This document shows positions 35,094 through 44,725 of a stretch of 64,000 bases of DNA, one piece after another; position 1 is the stretch's first letter, and the number at the start of each line of letters is the position of its first letter. Position numbers and translations under genes: made by a program. The notes beneath the pieces are model-generated. The model worked only from the letters and a program-made list of their open reading frames with translations, was not told the origin of the DNA and made no database searches. The DNA is from Chitinophaga sp. 180180018-3 (GTDB taxonomy: Bacteria > Bacteroidota > Bacteroidia > Chitinophagales > Chitinophagaceae), in the NCBI RefSeq assembly GCF_037893185.1, contig NZ_CP140772.1, positions 7,246,001 through 7,310,000 on the forward strand, in the 5' to 3' direction.

Positions 35094-35133
35094 TCTCATT
35101 TCTTAACTGTAACTAATAAACACCTTGACAGAT

Positions 35134-36150
35134 ATGAAATCTTTACAAGACTGCGCCCGTGAGCGCATACTTATCATTGATGGTGCAATGGGCACCATGA
35201 TTCAACGATACCAACTCCAGGAAGCTGACTACAGAGGCACCCGCTTTGCTGATTATCATGCAGACCTCAAAGGCAACAATGACCTCCTTAATCTTACTCA
35301 GCCTCAGATCATTGAAGCGATACATAAAGAGTACCTGGAAGCGGGCGCTGACATTATTGAAACCAATACATTCAGCAGCACCACTATTGCCATGGCAGAT
35401 TATGATATGCAGTCGCTGGCCTATGAACTGAATGTGGCTGCCGCGAAGATTGCAAGAATGGCTGCCGATGAATACACTGCCAGAAACCCCGACAAGCCCC
35501 GCTTTGTAGCCGGAGCCATCGGCCCGATGAACAAAACGTTGTCGTTATCGCCGGATGTGAACAATCCGGGTTTCCGTTCCGTGTACTTCGATGAAGTAGC
35601 CGCTGCTTATGAAGAACAGGTTAAAGGATTGTCAGAAGGTGGAGTGGATATTCTGCTGATCGAAACGATCTTCGACACGCTGAATTGCAAGGCTGCTATC
35701 TACGCCGTTAAGAAATACTTCCGTGAATCCGGCAAACCGGAGCTGCCGGTGATGATCTCCGGTACCATTACGGATGCTTCCGGCCGAACACTCAGCGGGC
35801 AAACGCTCGAGGCATTCTATATCTCTGTAATGCATGCCAATCCTTTCTCTGTTGGCCTCAACTGCGCGCTTGGCGGGCAGCAGATGCGCCCTTATGTAGA
35901 GGAATTATCTAATATAGCCAGCTGCTATGTGAGCTGTTATCCAAATGCCGGCCTGCCGAATGCATTTGGAGAGTATGATGAAGAGCCGGAAGATACCGCC
36001 TGCATCATTGAAGATTTTGCCACATCGGGCTTCGTGAATATCGTAGGAGGATGCTGTGGTACTACCCCGGATCACATACGCCATATCGCAGAACATGTAA
36101 AACATGTTAAGCCACGGCCGAAACCCGTGCTGGCCGAAACACTGGCCTGA
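35134..36150 (+). CDS. metH: Homocysteine S-methyltransferase module of methionine synthase (stand-alone)
   Basis: A 338-residue protein from ATG 35134 (an in-frame TTG at 35125 is less likely). It is the homocysteine-binding TIM barrel: [17 protein letters not shown] at the N-terminus, and zinc ligands Cys244 in GLNCALGG and Cys307-Cys308 in [10 protein letters not shown]. In E. coli MetH this is the first domain of a single 1227-residue chain; here it ends before the folate domain. The remaining modules are encoded by the next gene, 45 nt downstream. Together they should make methionine from homocysteine and methyltetrahydrofolate. Confidence 0.92.
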   Translation: MKSLQDCARERILIIDGAMGTMIQRYQLQEADYRGTRFADYHADLKGNNDLLNLTQPQIIEAIHKEYLEAGADIIETNTFSSTTIAMADYDMQSLAYELNVAAAKIARMAADEYTARNPDKPRFVAGAIGPMNKTLSLSPDVNNPGFRSVYFDEVAAAYEEQVKGLSEGGVDILLIETIFDTLNCKAAIYAVKKYFRESGKPELPVMISGTITDASGRTLSGQTLEAFYISVMHANPFSVGLNCALGGQQMRPYVEELSNIASCYVSCYPNAGLPNAFGEYDEEPEDTACIIEDFATSGFVNIVGGCCGTTPDHIRHIAEHVKHVKPRPKPVLAETLA

Positions 36151-36195
36151 TCAATATCCCTGCAGGTTTTCATTTAAATACCAGTAACAGCAATA

Positions 36196-38955
36196 ATGAG
36201 TGACGCAACAATAAATACTACGCCCATCAGTGAACCTGTCAATGAAGAAAACAGGGTAATCAAACCGTTTCTTCGCCTAAGTGGACTAGAGCCACTGGTA
36301 GTACGTCCTGAAACCAACTTCATTAATATCGGGGAACGAACCAACGTTACCGGCTCCAAGAAATTTGCCCGGCTGATAAGGGAAGGTCACTACGAGGAAG
36401 CACTTTCCGTAGCCCGCCAACAGGTGGAAAACGGTGCGCAGATCCTCGATGTGAATATGGATGATGCACTGCTCGATGGAGAAGTGGCTATGACCACCTT
36501 CCTCAACCTGCTTGCAGCAGAACCGGATATTTCCCGTATTCCTATCATGATCGACTCCAGTAAGTTTTCCGTGATAGAAGCCGGATTGAAATGTGTGCAG
36601 GGTAAATGTATTGTTAACTCTATCAGCCTGAAAGAAGGAGAAGCTAAATTCATTGAGCAGGCATATATCTGTAAAAGCTTCGGAGCTGCGGTAGTAGTGA
36701 TGGCGTTTGATGAGCATGGACAGGCAGATACGGAAGATAAACGGGTGAATTTTAGTCACCGTGCCTATAAGATACTCACCGAAAAAGTAGGCTATGCCCC
36801 CCAGGATATCATCTTTGATCCCAACATTTTTGCCATCGCCACTGGTATTGAAGAGCATAACAATTATGCAGTGGAGTTCATCAGCGCTACCCGGCGCATT
36901 AAAACACTGATGCCACTGGCAAAGATCAGCGGAGGGGTTAGTAACGTGTCATTCTCTTTCAGGGGCAATGAAACAGTGAGGGAAGCCATGCACTCTGTGT
37001 TCCTGTTCCACGCTATCAGAGCAGGTATGGATATGGGCATTGTGAATGCCGGTATGTTGCAGATATACGACGATATTGAACCACAGTTGCGTGAACTTTG
37101 TGAGGATGCCATACTAAACAGACGGGAAGATGCTACAGAAAGACTGATACAGTTTGCCGACACCGTGAAAGCCAAAGGCAAAGTAGTGGAGAAAGATGAG
37201 AGCTGGCGTCAGGGCTCCGTGGAGGAGCGCCTGTCTCACGCCCTCGTAAATGGAATTACTGATTATATTGATGGAGATACGGAAGAAGCCAGACAAAAAT
37301 ACCCTCGTCCGCTGGATGTGATCGAAGGCCCCCTGATGGACGGCATGAACATCGTGGGCGACCTGTTTGGCAGTGGTAAAATGTTCCTGCCCCAGGTAGT
37401 GAAGAGCGCAAGGGTGATGAAAAAATCTGTGGCTATCCTGACCCCATATATAGAAGAAGAGAAGCTGCGTATACAGGCAGAACAGGGAGGAGAAATCAAA
37501 ACAGCGGGCAAGATATTGCTGGCTACCGTAAAGGGCGACGTTCATGACATCGGTAAGAACATCGTAGGGGTGGTACTTGCCTGTAACGGATATGAAATTA
37601 TAGACCTGGGAGTGATGGTACCGGCAGAAAAGATCCTGCAGACCGCCCGCCAGGAGAAGGTAGATATTATTGGGCTGAGTGGCCTTATTACCCCAAGCCT
37701 GGACGAGATGGTGCATGTGGCCAGGGAACTGAAACGGCAGGATTTTGATATTCCACTGATCATCGGAGGAGCTACCACCAGCAGAACGCACACCGCTGTG
37801 AAGATAGCCCAGGAGTATGCTCACGGGGTGGTGCATGTACTGGATGCGTCCCGTAGCGTAACCGTTACCGGCAGCCTGCTTAACAAAGCACTGAAACCCG
37901 GATTCCTTGCAGGTATCAGAGAGGAATACACCAAGCTCAATGAGGCGTTTAAAAACAAGAAGCAAACCAAGCAGTTCCTTCCGATCGCCGAAGCACAGGC
38001 AAACAAGACAGCGATCAATTGGGACACCTTCACCGCTGTAAAGCCCAGGATACCGGGAGTAAGGAAATTCGAGGAATACGATCTGGCCGAAATAGCCAAA
38101 TATATCGACTGGCAGCCGTTTTTCATTGCCTGGGAACTGCACGGGAAATTCCCGCAGATTCTGGAAGATGAGGTGGTGGGCAAGGAAGCCACCCGTTTAT
38201 ATCACGACGCACAGGAATTACTTCAAAAAGTGATTACGGAAAAATGGCTGACTGCCAACGCGGTGATCGGTCTCTTCCCGGCTACCAGGGTGGCAGCAGA
38301 TTCTGTGAAGGTAACACCGGAGCAACCGGAGATATCTCCTGTTCAACTGGAATTCCTGCGCCAGCAGGTGAAAAAAGCCCCCGGACAACCGAACTTGTCG
38401 CTCGCAGATTTCATTGCTCCAACCGAATCCGGCAAAGCGGACTATATCGGCGGATTTGCAGTAACGGCGGGGATTGGCATTGAGAAGTGGCTTGACAAAT
38501 TTAAGAAAGAGCACGACGATTACAACAGCATCATGCTGAAGGCGCTGGCCGACAGGCTGGCCGAAGCTTTTGCTGAGTTGATGCATGAACGCGTCCGCAA
38601 GGAGTTCTGGGGTTATGCCGCAGATGAGCATCTGAGCAATGATGATCTGATCAGGGAAGCATACGAAGGCATCCGGCCTGCACCAGGCTACCCTGCCTGT
38701 CCTGATCATACTGAGAAATATAAATTGTTTGAGCTGTTAAATGCCACCGCCAATACCGGGATAACCCTCACTGAATCCCTGGCGATGTACCCTGCTTCCA
38801 GTGTAAGCGGCTGGTATTTTGCTAATCCTGAGGGTAAATATTTTGGGTTGGGCAAGATAGAAAAAGACCAGGTAACAGACTATGCAGCCCGGAAAGGCTG
38901 GACAGTAGAGGAAGCTGAGCAATGGCTCCGCCCCAATCTGGAATATGATATTTAG
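36196..38955 (+). CDS. metH: Cobalamin-dependent methionine synthase, folate/B12/activation modules
   Basis: A 919-residue protein holding the other MetH modules: pterin-binding barrel (about 30-300, [20 protein letters not shown]), cap domain, cobalamin-binding Rossmann domain with D448-V-H450-D-I-G453, and the C-terminal AdoMet activation domain (about 600-919) with [12 protein letters not shown]. The homocysteine domain is absent and is supplied by the preceding gene. It transfers the methyl group from methyltetrahydrofolate through cob(I)alamin. It appears complete, since both halves carry all expected signature motifs. Confidence 0.95.
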   Translation: MSDATINTTPISEPVNEENRVIKPFLRLSGLEPLVVRPETNFINIGERTNVTGSKKFARLIREGHYEEALSVARQQVENGAQILDVNMDDALLDGEVAMTTFLNLLAAEPDISRIPIMIDSSKFSVIEAGLKCVQGKCIVNSISLKEGEAKFIEQAYICKSFGAAVVVMAFDEHGQADTEDKRVNFSHRAYKILTEKVGYAPQDIIFDPNIFAIATGIEEHNNYAVEFISATRRIKTLMPLAKISGGVSNVSFSFRGNETVREAMHSVFLFHAIRAGMDMGIVNAGMLQIYDDIEPQLRELCEDAILNRREDATERLIQFADTVKAKGKVVEKDESWRQGSVEERLSHALVNGITDYIDGDTEEARQKYPRPLDVIEGPLMDGMNIVGDLFGSGKMFLPQVVKSARVMKKSVAILTPYIEEEKLRIQAEQGGEIKTAGKILLATVKGDVHDIGKNIVGVVLACNGYEIIDLGVMVPAEKILQTARQEKVDIIGLSGLITPSLDEMVHVARELKRQDFDIPLIIGGATTSRTHTAVKIAQEYAHGVVHVLDASRSVTVTGSLLNKALKPGFLAGIREEYTKLNEAFKNKKQTKQFLPIAEAQANKTAINWDTFTAVKPRIPGVRKFEEYDLAEIAKYIDWQPFFIAWELHGKFPQILEDEVVGKEATRLYHDAQELLQKVITEKWLTANAVIGLFPATRVAADSVKVTPEQPEISPVQLEFLRQQVKKAPGQPNLSLADFIAPTESGKADYIGGFAVTAGIGIEKWLDKFKKEHDDYNSIMLKALADRLAEAFAELMHERVRKEFWGYAADEHLSNDDLIREAYEGIRPAPGYPACPDHTEKYKLFELLNATANTGITLTESLAMYPASSVSGWYFANPEGKYFGLGKIEKDQVTDYAARKGWTVEEAEQWLRPNLEYDI

Positions 38956-38967
38956 AAATCATCACCC

Positions 38968-39732
38968 ATGCGCATCATATCTTATAATGTGAATGGCCTG
39001 AGGTCGGCTATGACCAAAGGTTTTACAGACTGGTTAAAAACAGACCCGGCTGATATCATCTGCCTTCAGGAAATCAAGGCCCACAAGGAAAACATCGATT
39101 TTGAGCAGTTCGATAAACTGGGTTACGATCATTACTGGTTCCCTGCTCAGAAAAAGGGCTATAGCGGAGTAGCGGTACTTACCCGTATCAAACCTGACCA
39201 CATACAATATGGCAGCGGCCATGAACAAAGCGATGCGGAAGGCCGCTTTATACGCCTTGATTTCGGTGATATCACGCTGATCAATGTGTACTTCCCTTCC
39301 GGCACCAGTGGCGATGAGCGGCAGACATACAAATACCAGTGGCTGAACGAGTTCCAGGCATACCTGGAAACGCTGAGAAATACCCGGCCCAAACTGGTAG
39401 TCTGCGGCGATTACAACATCTGCCATAAACCAATTGACATTCACGACCCTGTCGGAAACAAGAATTCTACCGGGTTTCTGCCCGATGAAAGGGCTTGGAT
39501 GGATCGTTTCTTTGAAAGCGGCTTTGTGGACAGTTTCCGGCATTTCAATCCCGCTCCTCATCAGTACAGCTGGTGGAGCTTCCGGGCCAATGCCAGGAAC
39601 AATAACAAGGGCTGGCGTATCGATTATGCTAATGTAAGTACCCCCTTAAAGGAGCAGCTGAAACATGCCACTATCTATCAGGAAGTAAAGCATTCCGACC
39701 ACTGCCCTGTTTTTGTAGAACTTACAGTTTAG
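38968..39732 (+). CDS. xth: Exodeoxyribonuclease III
   Basis: A 254-residue member of the exonuclease-endonuclease-phosphatase family. The order of motifs is that of Xth/ExoA: MRIISYNVNGLRSA, the metal-ligand Glu in CLQEIKA (residue 34), VCGDYNICHKPIDIHDP, and the C-terminal HSDHCPVFVEL catalytic His. It is an AP endonuclease and 3'-5' exonuclease in base-excision repair. It starts 12 nt after the metH gene and may be co-transcribed with it and the following DUF4286 gene. Confidence 0.95.
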   Translation: MRIISYNVNGLRSAMTKGFTDWLKTDPADIICLQEIKAHKENIDFEQFDKLGYDHYWFPAQKKGYSGVAVLTRIKPDHIQYGSGHEQSDAEGRFIRLDFGDITLINVYFPSGTSGDERQTYKYQWLNEFQAYLETLRNTRPKLVVCGDYNICHKPIDIHDPVGNKNSTGFLPDERAWMDRFFESGFVDSFRHFNPAPHQYSWWSFRANARNNNKGWRIDYANVSTPLKEQLKHATIYQEVKHSDHCPVFVELTV

Positions 39733-39754
39733 AAAATCAATCCTGTAAAGAAAT

Positions 39755-40057
39755 ATGGTTATATATAATATCACCACCAAAGTGGCCACAGACACGTATT
39801 TACAGTGGCTTCAATGGATGAGGGAAGAGCAGGTTCCTGCTACGCTGGCAACAGGGTTATTCCACGGGCACCGCATCTGCCGGCTGTTAGAGCAGGATGA
39901 TGAGGAGGGGCCAACTTATGTGGTGCAATACTTTACCGATCATCTGAACAGCTACAATACCTTCGTAGAGAAGCACCAACAAGCCCTGCGGCAGAGAGGA
40001 TACGACCTTTTCGGGGATCGTTTTATTGCCTTTAGTACTGTTATGGAGGAGGTTTAA
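39755..40057 (+). CDS. DUF4286 family protein
   Basis: A 100-residue protein with the pattern of the small DUF4286 family found in Bacteroidota: MVIYNITTKVATDTYLQWLQ at the start, then WMREEQVPATLATGLF and YVVQYFTDHLNSYNTFVEKH. It is probably a dimeric ferredoxin-like fold. The function is unknown. It follows xth by 22 nt, so it is likely in the same transcript. Confidence 0.8.
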   Translation: MVIYNITTKVATDTYLQWLQWMREEQVPATLATGLFHGHRICRLLEQDDEEGPTYVVQYFTDHLNSYNTFVEKHQQALRQRGYDLFGDRFIAFSTVMEEV

Positions 40058-40373
40058 GTAAGGGGTCTTGACTAAACTTATCCACAGGAAATTCACTATT
40101 TTCAAGGCCTCCGTACTTTGGTACAATAGTTGGTTTAAAGCCGCGTTATTACTAAAAAAAACGGCAAACATGCCACTGCTCAGGGTTTTGAGAGATCCTG
40201 CTAAAGCTGACGACTTTAGCACTTAATACCTCAATCAGCTGTAACCGTTACCAGTAGCGTTTTTCAGCCGATAAAATTTTCTATAAAAAAGTTGTAAAAA
40301 ATTTGGTAATCTGATAAAACGCGCTATATTTGCTCACATCAAACATTTTTTCACTAGTTAAATCTTACTAACT
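40058..40373. other. Intergenic region upstream of the HU gene
   Basis: About 316 bp with no credible ORF. The only clear signal is the HU promoter at 40303-40332. The left part contains no obvious terminator for the DUF4286 gene. Confidence 0.6.
40303..40332 (+). promoter_or_regulatory. Promoter for the HU gene (-33 and -7)
   Basis: TTG (40303-40305, within ATTTGG) is followed after exactly 19 nt by TATATTTG (40325-40332). This is the best promoter match in the window, as fits a very highly expressed nucleoid protein. The ATG is at 40374. Confidence 0.8.
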
Positions 40374-40643
40374 ATGAACAAAGCCGAATTAATCGACAAG
40401 CTTGCTAAAGATGCAGGCATTACCAAAACCCAAGCTAACGAAGCTCTGGATTCTTTCACCAAAGCTGTTGCTGATACACTGAAAAAAGGTGGTAAAGTAA
40501 CTTTGGTTGGTTTCGGTACTTTCTCCGTTTCTAAACGTGCTGCACGTAACGGTAGAAACCCACAGACTGGCCAGATCATCAAGATCAAAGCTAAGAAAGT
40601 TGCTAAATTCAAAGCTGGTAAAGCTTTATCTGACAAGCTCTAA
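40374..40643 (+). CDS. hup: DNA-binding protein HU
   Basis: An 89-residue HU/IHF protein of standard length. It begins MNKAELIDKLAKDAGITKTQ, contains the VTLVGFGTFSVSKRAARNGRN arm-start region with the PQTG tip, and ends KFKAGKALSDKL. It is closer to HU than IHF (homodimer type). It bends and compacts DNA without sequence specificity. A strong promoter precedes it and a terminator follows. Confidence 0.96.
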   Translation: MNKAELIDKLAKDAGITKTQANEALDSFTKAVADTLKKGGKVTLVGFGTFSVSKRAARNGRNPQTGQIIKIKAKKVAKFKAGKALSDKL

Positions 40644-40663
40644 TCAGTTAGCACAACTTATTC

Positions 40664-40698
40664 AAGCAAGGAACAGCTATGTTTCTTGCTTTTTTTAT
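40664..40698 (+). terminator. Rho-independent terminator after HU
   Basis: AAGCAAGGAAC (40664-40674) pairs with GTTTCTTGCTT (40681-40691) with one G-U, followed by a T-run. Confidence 0.88.
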
Positions 40699-40798
40699 TA
40701 TATCAAATGGCCGGCACTACACTATTTCACCGAATTACAGTAATTTGCCGCCTGAAAACATCATCATTTAACAAACAACACATTTCAATTTATTCGTT

Positions 40799-40915
40799 AT
40801 GGGTAGAGGAGATATCAAAACCAAAAAAGGTAAGATAGCCAATGGATCTTTCGGCAAAGTAAGATCAGCTAAAACAAGAAAGAAGGCTGCAGCTAAGACT
40901 GAAAAGAAAGGATAA
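40799..40915 (+). CDS. 30S ribosomal protein THX
   Basis: A 38-residue basic protein, MGRGDIKTKKGKIANGSFGK then VRSAKTRKKAAAKTEKKG, the recognisable sequence of the small-subunit protein THX (bTHX, S31 family). It is stabilising in the head of the 30S subunit and common in Bacteroidota and Thermus. The ORF is too short for usual length cut-offs but the sequence is unmistakable. It follows the HU terminator and is convergent with pdxH, with a hairpin between. Confidence 0.9.
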   Translation: MGRGDIKTKKGKIANGSFGKVRSAKTRKKAAAKTEKKG

Positions 40916-40927
40916 ACATAAGTAGCT

Positions 40928-40961
40928 GTTAGCTGCCAGCTATTAGTGGCTGGCAGCTAGC
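40928..40961. terminator. Hairpin between convergent THX and pdxH genes
   Basis: AGCTGCCAGC (40931-40940) pairs perfectly with GCTGGCAGCT (40949-40958), extended by three further pairs including one G-U. It is flanked by TAGCTGTTAGC-type repeat sequence. It is positioned to terminate both genes. Confidence 0.7.
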
Positions 40962-40970
40962 AGCGCTGCT

Positions 40971-41618
40971 TTATGGCGCCAGCCGTTCTATTTTCCAGCT
41001 TCCTCCCGGTACCTGGGTATACAGTATCCGATCATGTAACCGGCTGCTTCTTCCCTGCCAGAATTCAAGTACCTTGGGTTGTACAAGGTACCCACCCCAG
41101 TAATCAGGTCTTTCAGGCGAATGCTGCTGATATTTTGCTGCAACCTGGTCTACCTCTGTTTCGAGGAAAGATCGGTCAGGAATCACTTTACTTTGCGGCG
41201 ACGCAATAGCCCCAATTCTGCTTCCCAGCGGACGGGTGTTATAGTATTCATTGCTGACAGATGCAGGTGCCTTGATAACGGTCCCCTCTATACGAACCTG
41301 CCTTTGCAGCTCTCTCCAAAAGAATAGTAAGGTAACATGTGGATTGAGTGCTAATTCCTGCCCCTTGCGGCTTTCGTAATTAGTGAAGAATAAAAAGCCA
41401 TCTCCGTCAAAACTTTTAAGCAGTACTATCCTCGCGGAAGGATATCCGTCGGGTGTACTTGTAGCCAGCGTCATGGCATTAGGTTCATCTATTTCGCTGT
41501 TGATTGCTTCCTGCCACCACTTGTCGAACTGCACCAGTGGCGATGGCGCCACTTCACTTTCATCCAGGGTAGCCAGCTGATAATCTTTCCGCAGATCGGC
41601 TATTTTCTGGTTTAACAT
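40971..41618 (-). CDS. pdxH: Pyridoxamine 5'-phosphate oxidase
   Basis: A 215-residue FMN enzyme of normal length. Landmarks are MTLATSTPDGYPSARIVLLK (FMN/PLP site), FFTNYESRKGQEL, RIEGTV, and the C-terminal signature EFWQGRSSRLHDR and WKIERLAP. It oxidises pyridoxamine or pyridoxine 5'-phosphate to pyridoxal phosphate. It has its own -7 element and is divergent from a lipoprotein gene. Confidence 0.96.
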   Translation of the reverse strand: MLNQKIADLRKDYQLATLDESEVAPSPLVQFDKWWQEAINSEIDEPNAMTLATSTPDGYPSARIVLLKSFDGDGFLFFTNYESRKGQELALNPHVTLLFFWRELQRQVRIEGTVIKAPASVSNEYYNTRPLGSRIGAIASPQSKVIPDRSFLETEVDQVAAKYQQHSPERPDYWGGYLVQPKVLEFWQGRSSRLHDRILYTQVPGGSWKIERLAP

Positions 41619-41651
41619 GGTTGTATATTTTTATTGATTCATTCCGGTTAT

Positions 41652-41659
41652 CAAAGGTA
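41652..41659 (-). promoter_or_regulatory. -7 promoter element for pdxH
   Basis: The minus strand reads TACCTTTG, 33 nt before the pdxH ATG at 41618. It faces away from the plus-strand element at 41674, giving a compact divergent promoter pair. Confidence 0.6.
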
Positions 41660-41673
41660 TGGAAGGATAATAG

Positions 41674-41681
41674 TATTTTTG
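41674..41681 (+). promoter_or_regulatory. -7 promoter element for the DUF3298 gene
   Basis: TATTTTTG lies 23 nt before the ATG at 41705, supporting this start over the in-frame TTG at 41621. Confidence 0.55.
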
Positions 41682-41704
41682 GCGGACCTGATATAAATCA
41701 TACT

Positions 41705-42838
41705 ATGAGAAAAGTTGCTATACTGATACTGTTGACGGTAATGGCCCTGTTTTCCTGCCATACCCGGAGTAATAATAGCGGCGGCAGTCCTCTTAACACC
41801 ACTGACATAGTGGTTCCCCTTGCCACTGCTCCCCTCTTTTATACCCAGTTAAAAGGCACACTCGGCGATAAAGAAATTACCATGCAATTGCTGAAAACAG
41901 CGCCCAATCTGTTTCGTGGATATTATGCCAGCGACAGTACCGGGGTTCCGGTGAGCATTTGGGGAACATTAGACTCCACACTGGTTACTATCTATGAAGA
42001 AACCGGCAGCAGTGCAGAAGACCGCCTGTTCAGCGGCAATCTGTCGGACGACGGCCATTTCAAAGGGGTATGGCATGGTAACGGCACTTCTTATCATTTT
42101 GATCTTCATACTGATCTAAAAAATGCTGTACCACTGAAAGTGTTTTACCAGATCGATTCTGCGCGGCTAATTCCGTCTTATCCATCCTCCCCTGTAGGAA
42201 CAGTTTCCAACTGCACTATCTGGCCGGATTCCCTGGTAGATACTGCTACAGCCCGGTTCATTGTAGGGCAGATAACAGGCAACAGCCATATAACCGATCC
42301 TCACCAGTTTCTGAAGCGGGGAATAGATTCGTTTATTACCGGATATCGTATCTCCGCCAAGGATGCAGACAGCAGCGAGATCGTGGATGAATCGTCATCC
42401 GCCTCCTGGAACTGGACCACCGAAAATGATATGAAAGTAGTGTACAACAAATGGCCTTTACTAGTGATAGAAAAGTATGCGTACGACTTTACAGGAGGGG
42501 CTCACGGCAATTCGGGTGCTTTTTACCGGACGCTTGACTTATCCAGGAAAAAAGTGCTGACTCCGGACGATATTTTCAAGCCTGGTTATAAAGAAACGCT
42601 GAGTGCCTTATTAGACAAAGCATTCAAAAGCAAGTACCATATGAGCGAAGAAGAGGCTTTGGATCAGAATCTGCTGGTAAAGAGTATTCCAACCAATAAT
42701 AATTTCATTGTTACCAATAAGGGGGTGGCATTCAGCTACGTACCGTACGAAATAGGTCCATATGCCCTGGGGCAGGTAACATTATTCATTCCGTTCACGT
42801 CAATGAAGGGGATACTGAAACAGCCATTAAGCATATAG
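41705..42838 (+). CDS. DUF3298 (RsiV-like) domain lipoprotein
   Basis: A 377-residue protein from ATG 41705 with a lipoprotein signal (ILILLTVMALFSC). The C-terminal half shows the DUF4163/DUF3298 (PdaC-RsiV) pattern: YAYDFTGGAHGNSGAFYRTL, LDLSRKKVLTPDDIFKPGY, and VTNKGVAFSYVPYEIGPYA. In RsiV this fold binds lysozyme; in PdaC it accompanies a deacetylase. Here no catalytic domain is attached, so a sensory or binding role is likely. The gene ends in a 35-bp inverted repeat. Confidence 0.78.
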   Translation: MRKVAILILLTVMALFSCHTRSNNSGGSPLNTTDIVVPLATAPLFYTQLKGTLGDKEITMQLLKTAPNLFRGYYASDSTGVPVSIWGTLDSTLVTIYEETGSSAEDRLFSGNLSDDGHFKGVWHGNGTSYHFDLHTDLKNAVPLKVFYQIDSARLIPSYPSSPVGTVSNCTIWPDSLVDTATARFIVGQITGNSHITDPHQFLKRGIDSFITGYRISAKDADSSEIVDESSSASWNWTTENDMKVVYNKWPLLVIEKYAYDFTGGAHGNSGAFYRTLDLSRKKVLTPDDIFKPGYKETLSALLDKAFKSKYHMSEEEALDQNLLVKSIPTNNNFIVTNKGVAFSYVPYEIGPYALGQVTLFIPFTSMKGILKQPLSI

Positions 42839-42839
42839 C

Positions 42840-42927
42840 ATATAGAATTAAGAAATAGCCCGAAGATTTTAGCGAATGATAATTTCATGATCCGCTAAAA
42901 TCTTCGGGCTATTTCTTAATTCTATAT
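42840..42927. repeat. Perfect 35-bp intergenic inverted repeat
   Basis: 42840-42874 pairs without mismatch with 42893-42927 around an 18-nt loop. It begins 2 nt after the DUF3298 stop and ends 23 nt before the pyrH stop, so it serves a convergent pair as a two-way terminator. The arm contains AATTAAGAAATAGC and CGAAGA, also found in the repeat at 56806 and, with one change, at 1955. Confidence 0.92.
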
Positions 42928-42949
42928 ACTACATACTTAATTCTAAAAA

Positions 42950-43663
42950 CTATCCTTTCACTAAGGTTCCGACGTTTTTGCCCATAATAACGTTCAGGAG
43001 GTTTCCCTGACGGTTCATGTCAAATACGATAATAGGCAGCTTATTTTCCTGGCAAAGGGTAAACGCTGTCATATCCATTACATTGAGGTTTCTCTGGTAT
43101 ACTTCGGAGAAAGTAATGGTTTCGAAGCGGGTAGCTGACTTATCTTTTTCCGGATCTGCGGTATAGATCCCGTCTACGCGGGTACCTTTCAGGATCACAT
43201 CTGCCTGGATCTCTATAGCGCGCAAAGAAGCGGCTGTATCGGTAGTAAAGTAAGGGTTACCGGTACCACCACCAAATATTACAACACGGCCTTTTTCCAC
43301 ATGGCGGATAGCACGGCGGCGGATATAAGGTTCTGCGATTTGTTCCATTTTTATAGCCGATTGAAGGCGGGTATAAAGGCCAACCTTTTCCAATCCGCTT
43401 TGCAGGGCCATACCGTTGATAACTGTTGCCAGCATACCCATATAGTCACCCTGAGCTCTTTCTATGCCAGTATCGGCTTCATTCATTCCACGGTAGATGT
43501 TTCCTCCTCCTATTACAATGGCCACCTGAACACCCAGATCAGTAACGGCTTTGATATCATAGGCATATTGAGCTATCACCTTCGGATCAATACCATAATT
43601 TGCATCCCCCATGAGGGCCTCTCCGCTCAATTTGAGCAAAATTCGCTTGTACTTTGGCAACAT
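42950..43663 (-). CDS. pyrH: UMP kinase
   Basis: A 237-residue amino-acid-kinase-fold protein from ATG 43663; the open frame extends 46 codons further upstream without family similarity. Motifs are [28 protein letters not shown], and [21 protein letters not shown]. It phosphorylates UMP to UDP in pyrimidine nucleotide synthesis. It lies downstream of tsf on the same strand, as in many bacteria, but a strong terminator lies between. The usual neighbour frr is not adjacent; the DUF3298 gene faces it. Confidence 0.95.
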   Translation of the reverse strand: MLPKYKRILLKLSGEALMGDANYGIDPKVIAQYAYDIKAVTDLGVQVAIVIGGGNIYRGMNEADTGIERAQGDYMGMLATVINGMALQSGLEKVGLYTRLQSAIKMEQIAEPYIRRRAIRHVEKGRVVIFGGGTGNPYFTTDTAASLRAIEIQADVILKGTRVDGIYTADPEKDKSATRFETITFSEVYQRNLNVMDMTAFTLCQENKLPIIVFDMNRQGNLLNVIMGKNVGTLVKG

Positions 43664-43800
43664 GACGCTATAAAATATTGTAAGATTGTGATTTTTATAC
43701 TGGTTACAGCATTCTAATATACAACTTAAATAGAGAAGCCAAAAAGGAAGAAATAATGCCTTTTTGGGTATCCGGTTAAGTGTACAATGAATTATGCGCA

Positions 43801-43835
43801 AAAAAAAGGAGAGAAATAGTTTCTCTCCTTTTTTT
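43801..43835. terminator. Terminator between tsf and pyrH
   Basis: A perfect 16-bp stem (43801-43816 with 43820-43835) with loop TAG, an A-run on one side and a T-run on the other. It lies 14 nt after the tsf stop and divides tsf from pyrH. Confidence 0.93.
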
Positions 43836-43848
43836 CAATATAAAGTTC

Positions 43849-44673
43849 TTAACCTAAAGCGATTCGCTTAAAGCCAGCCACTTTCAGGTCAGCATCCACT
43901 GATTTCAGGTAATCCGCTACGGACTTGTTGCTGTCCTTAACAAAAGCCTGTTGCAGCAGGGTGCTTTCTTTGAAGAATTTATTCACTTTACCGGCAGCGA
44001 TCTTTTCAGCCATTTCAGCAGGTTTGCCTTCGGCTTTCACCTGTTCAACAGCGATTTCTTTTTCGCGTGCGATTACATCAGCAGGAACGCTTTCTGCATC
44101 TACAGCGATTGGGTTCATAGCTGCGATCTGCATAGCAATATCTTTACCTACTTCTTCAGTAACCGGTTTAGAGAATGCTACCAGTACACCCATACGATAG
44201 TTACCGTGGATGTAAGCGGTTACGCCACCAGCTTCAACAAATTCAAACTTATTGAGCGTGATTTTCTCACCGATCTTAGCAACCTGGTCGTTTACTTTAT
44301 CGGCTACCGTAGCTCCATCCAGCTGAGCAGCGTTCAGGTCTTCAACGGTTTTGATACCATTAGACAGCGCCAGTTCAACGATAGACTGAGCAAATTTTAT
44401 GAAGTCTTCGTTTTTAGCAACGAAGTCAGTTTCACAACCCAAACCCACGATAACACCGGTTTTACCATCAGCAGCAGTTTTTGCGATGATAACACCTTCT
44501 TTGGTTTCACGATCGGAGCGTAAAGCAGCCACTTTCTGACCTTTCTTACGCAGGTAGTCTACTGCTTTTTCAAAATCACCATCACTTTCTACCAGTGCCT
44601 TTCTGCAATCCATCATACCAGCACCAGTTTGCTGACGCAGTTTGTTTACATCAGCTGCTGTAATTGTTGCCAT
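43849..44673 (-). CDS. tsf: Elongation factor Ts
   Basis: A 274-residue EF-Ts. The N-terminal UBA-like domain reads VNKLRQQTGAGMMDCRKAL, then VGLGCETDFVAKN, the conserved core contact with EF-Tu. The C-terminal end (KVNKFFKESTLLQQAFVKDS) is also typical. It exchanges GDP for GTP on EF-Tu. It is in the order rplM-rpsI-rpsB-tsf on the minus strand. Confidence 0.97.
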   Translation of the reverse strand: MATITAADVNKLRQQTGAGMMDCRKALVESDGDFEKAVDYLRKKGQKVAALRSDRETKEGVIIAKTAADGKTGVIVGLGCETDFVAKNEDFIKFAQSIVELALSNGIKTVEDLNAAQLDGATVADKVNDQVAKIGEKITLNKFEFVEAGGVTAYIHGNYRMGVLVAFSKPVTEEVGKDIAMQIAAMNPIAVDAESVPADVIAREKEIAVEQVKAEGKPAEMAEKIAAGKVNKFFKESTLLQQAFVKDSNKSVADYLKSVDADLKVAGFKRIALG

Positions 44674-44725
44674 GAGCTATTATAAGTTTAATTTTTTGTA
44701 AATTTTTTTATTGACCTGCTTTTAA

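Larger units (their letters stand above)
34730..35133. other. Intergenic region and leader upstream of the methionine synthase genes
   Basis: About 400 bp without a credible gene. It holds a -7 element (35043-35050) and a stem ACGGGGT (35062-35068) / ACCCCGT (35087-35093) with an 18-nt loop, followed by a T/C-rich stretch, all within the predicted leader of the homocysteine methyltransferase gene. No known cobalamin or SAM riboswitch consensus could be recognised by eye. Confidence 0.5.

Noticed and set aside
34869..35099. Minus-strand 76-codon frame in the metH upstream region
   Set aside because: It covers the predicted promoter and leader of the plus-strand gene, is AT-rich and has no family pattern.
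34730..35133. Possible cobalamin riboswitch before the methionine synthase genes
   Set aside because: No B12-box-like conserved sequence could be identified by eye; only an unclassified stem is reported.
37114..38142. A 342-codon minus-strand frame opposite the methionine synthase gene
   Set aside because: It overlaps a gene with clear catalytic motifs; the translation is Phe/His/Gln-rich shadow sequence.
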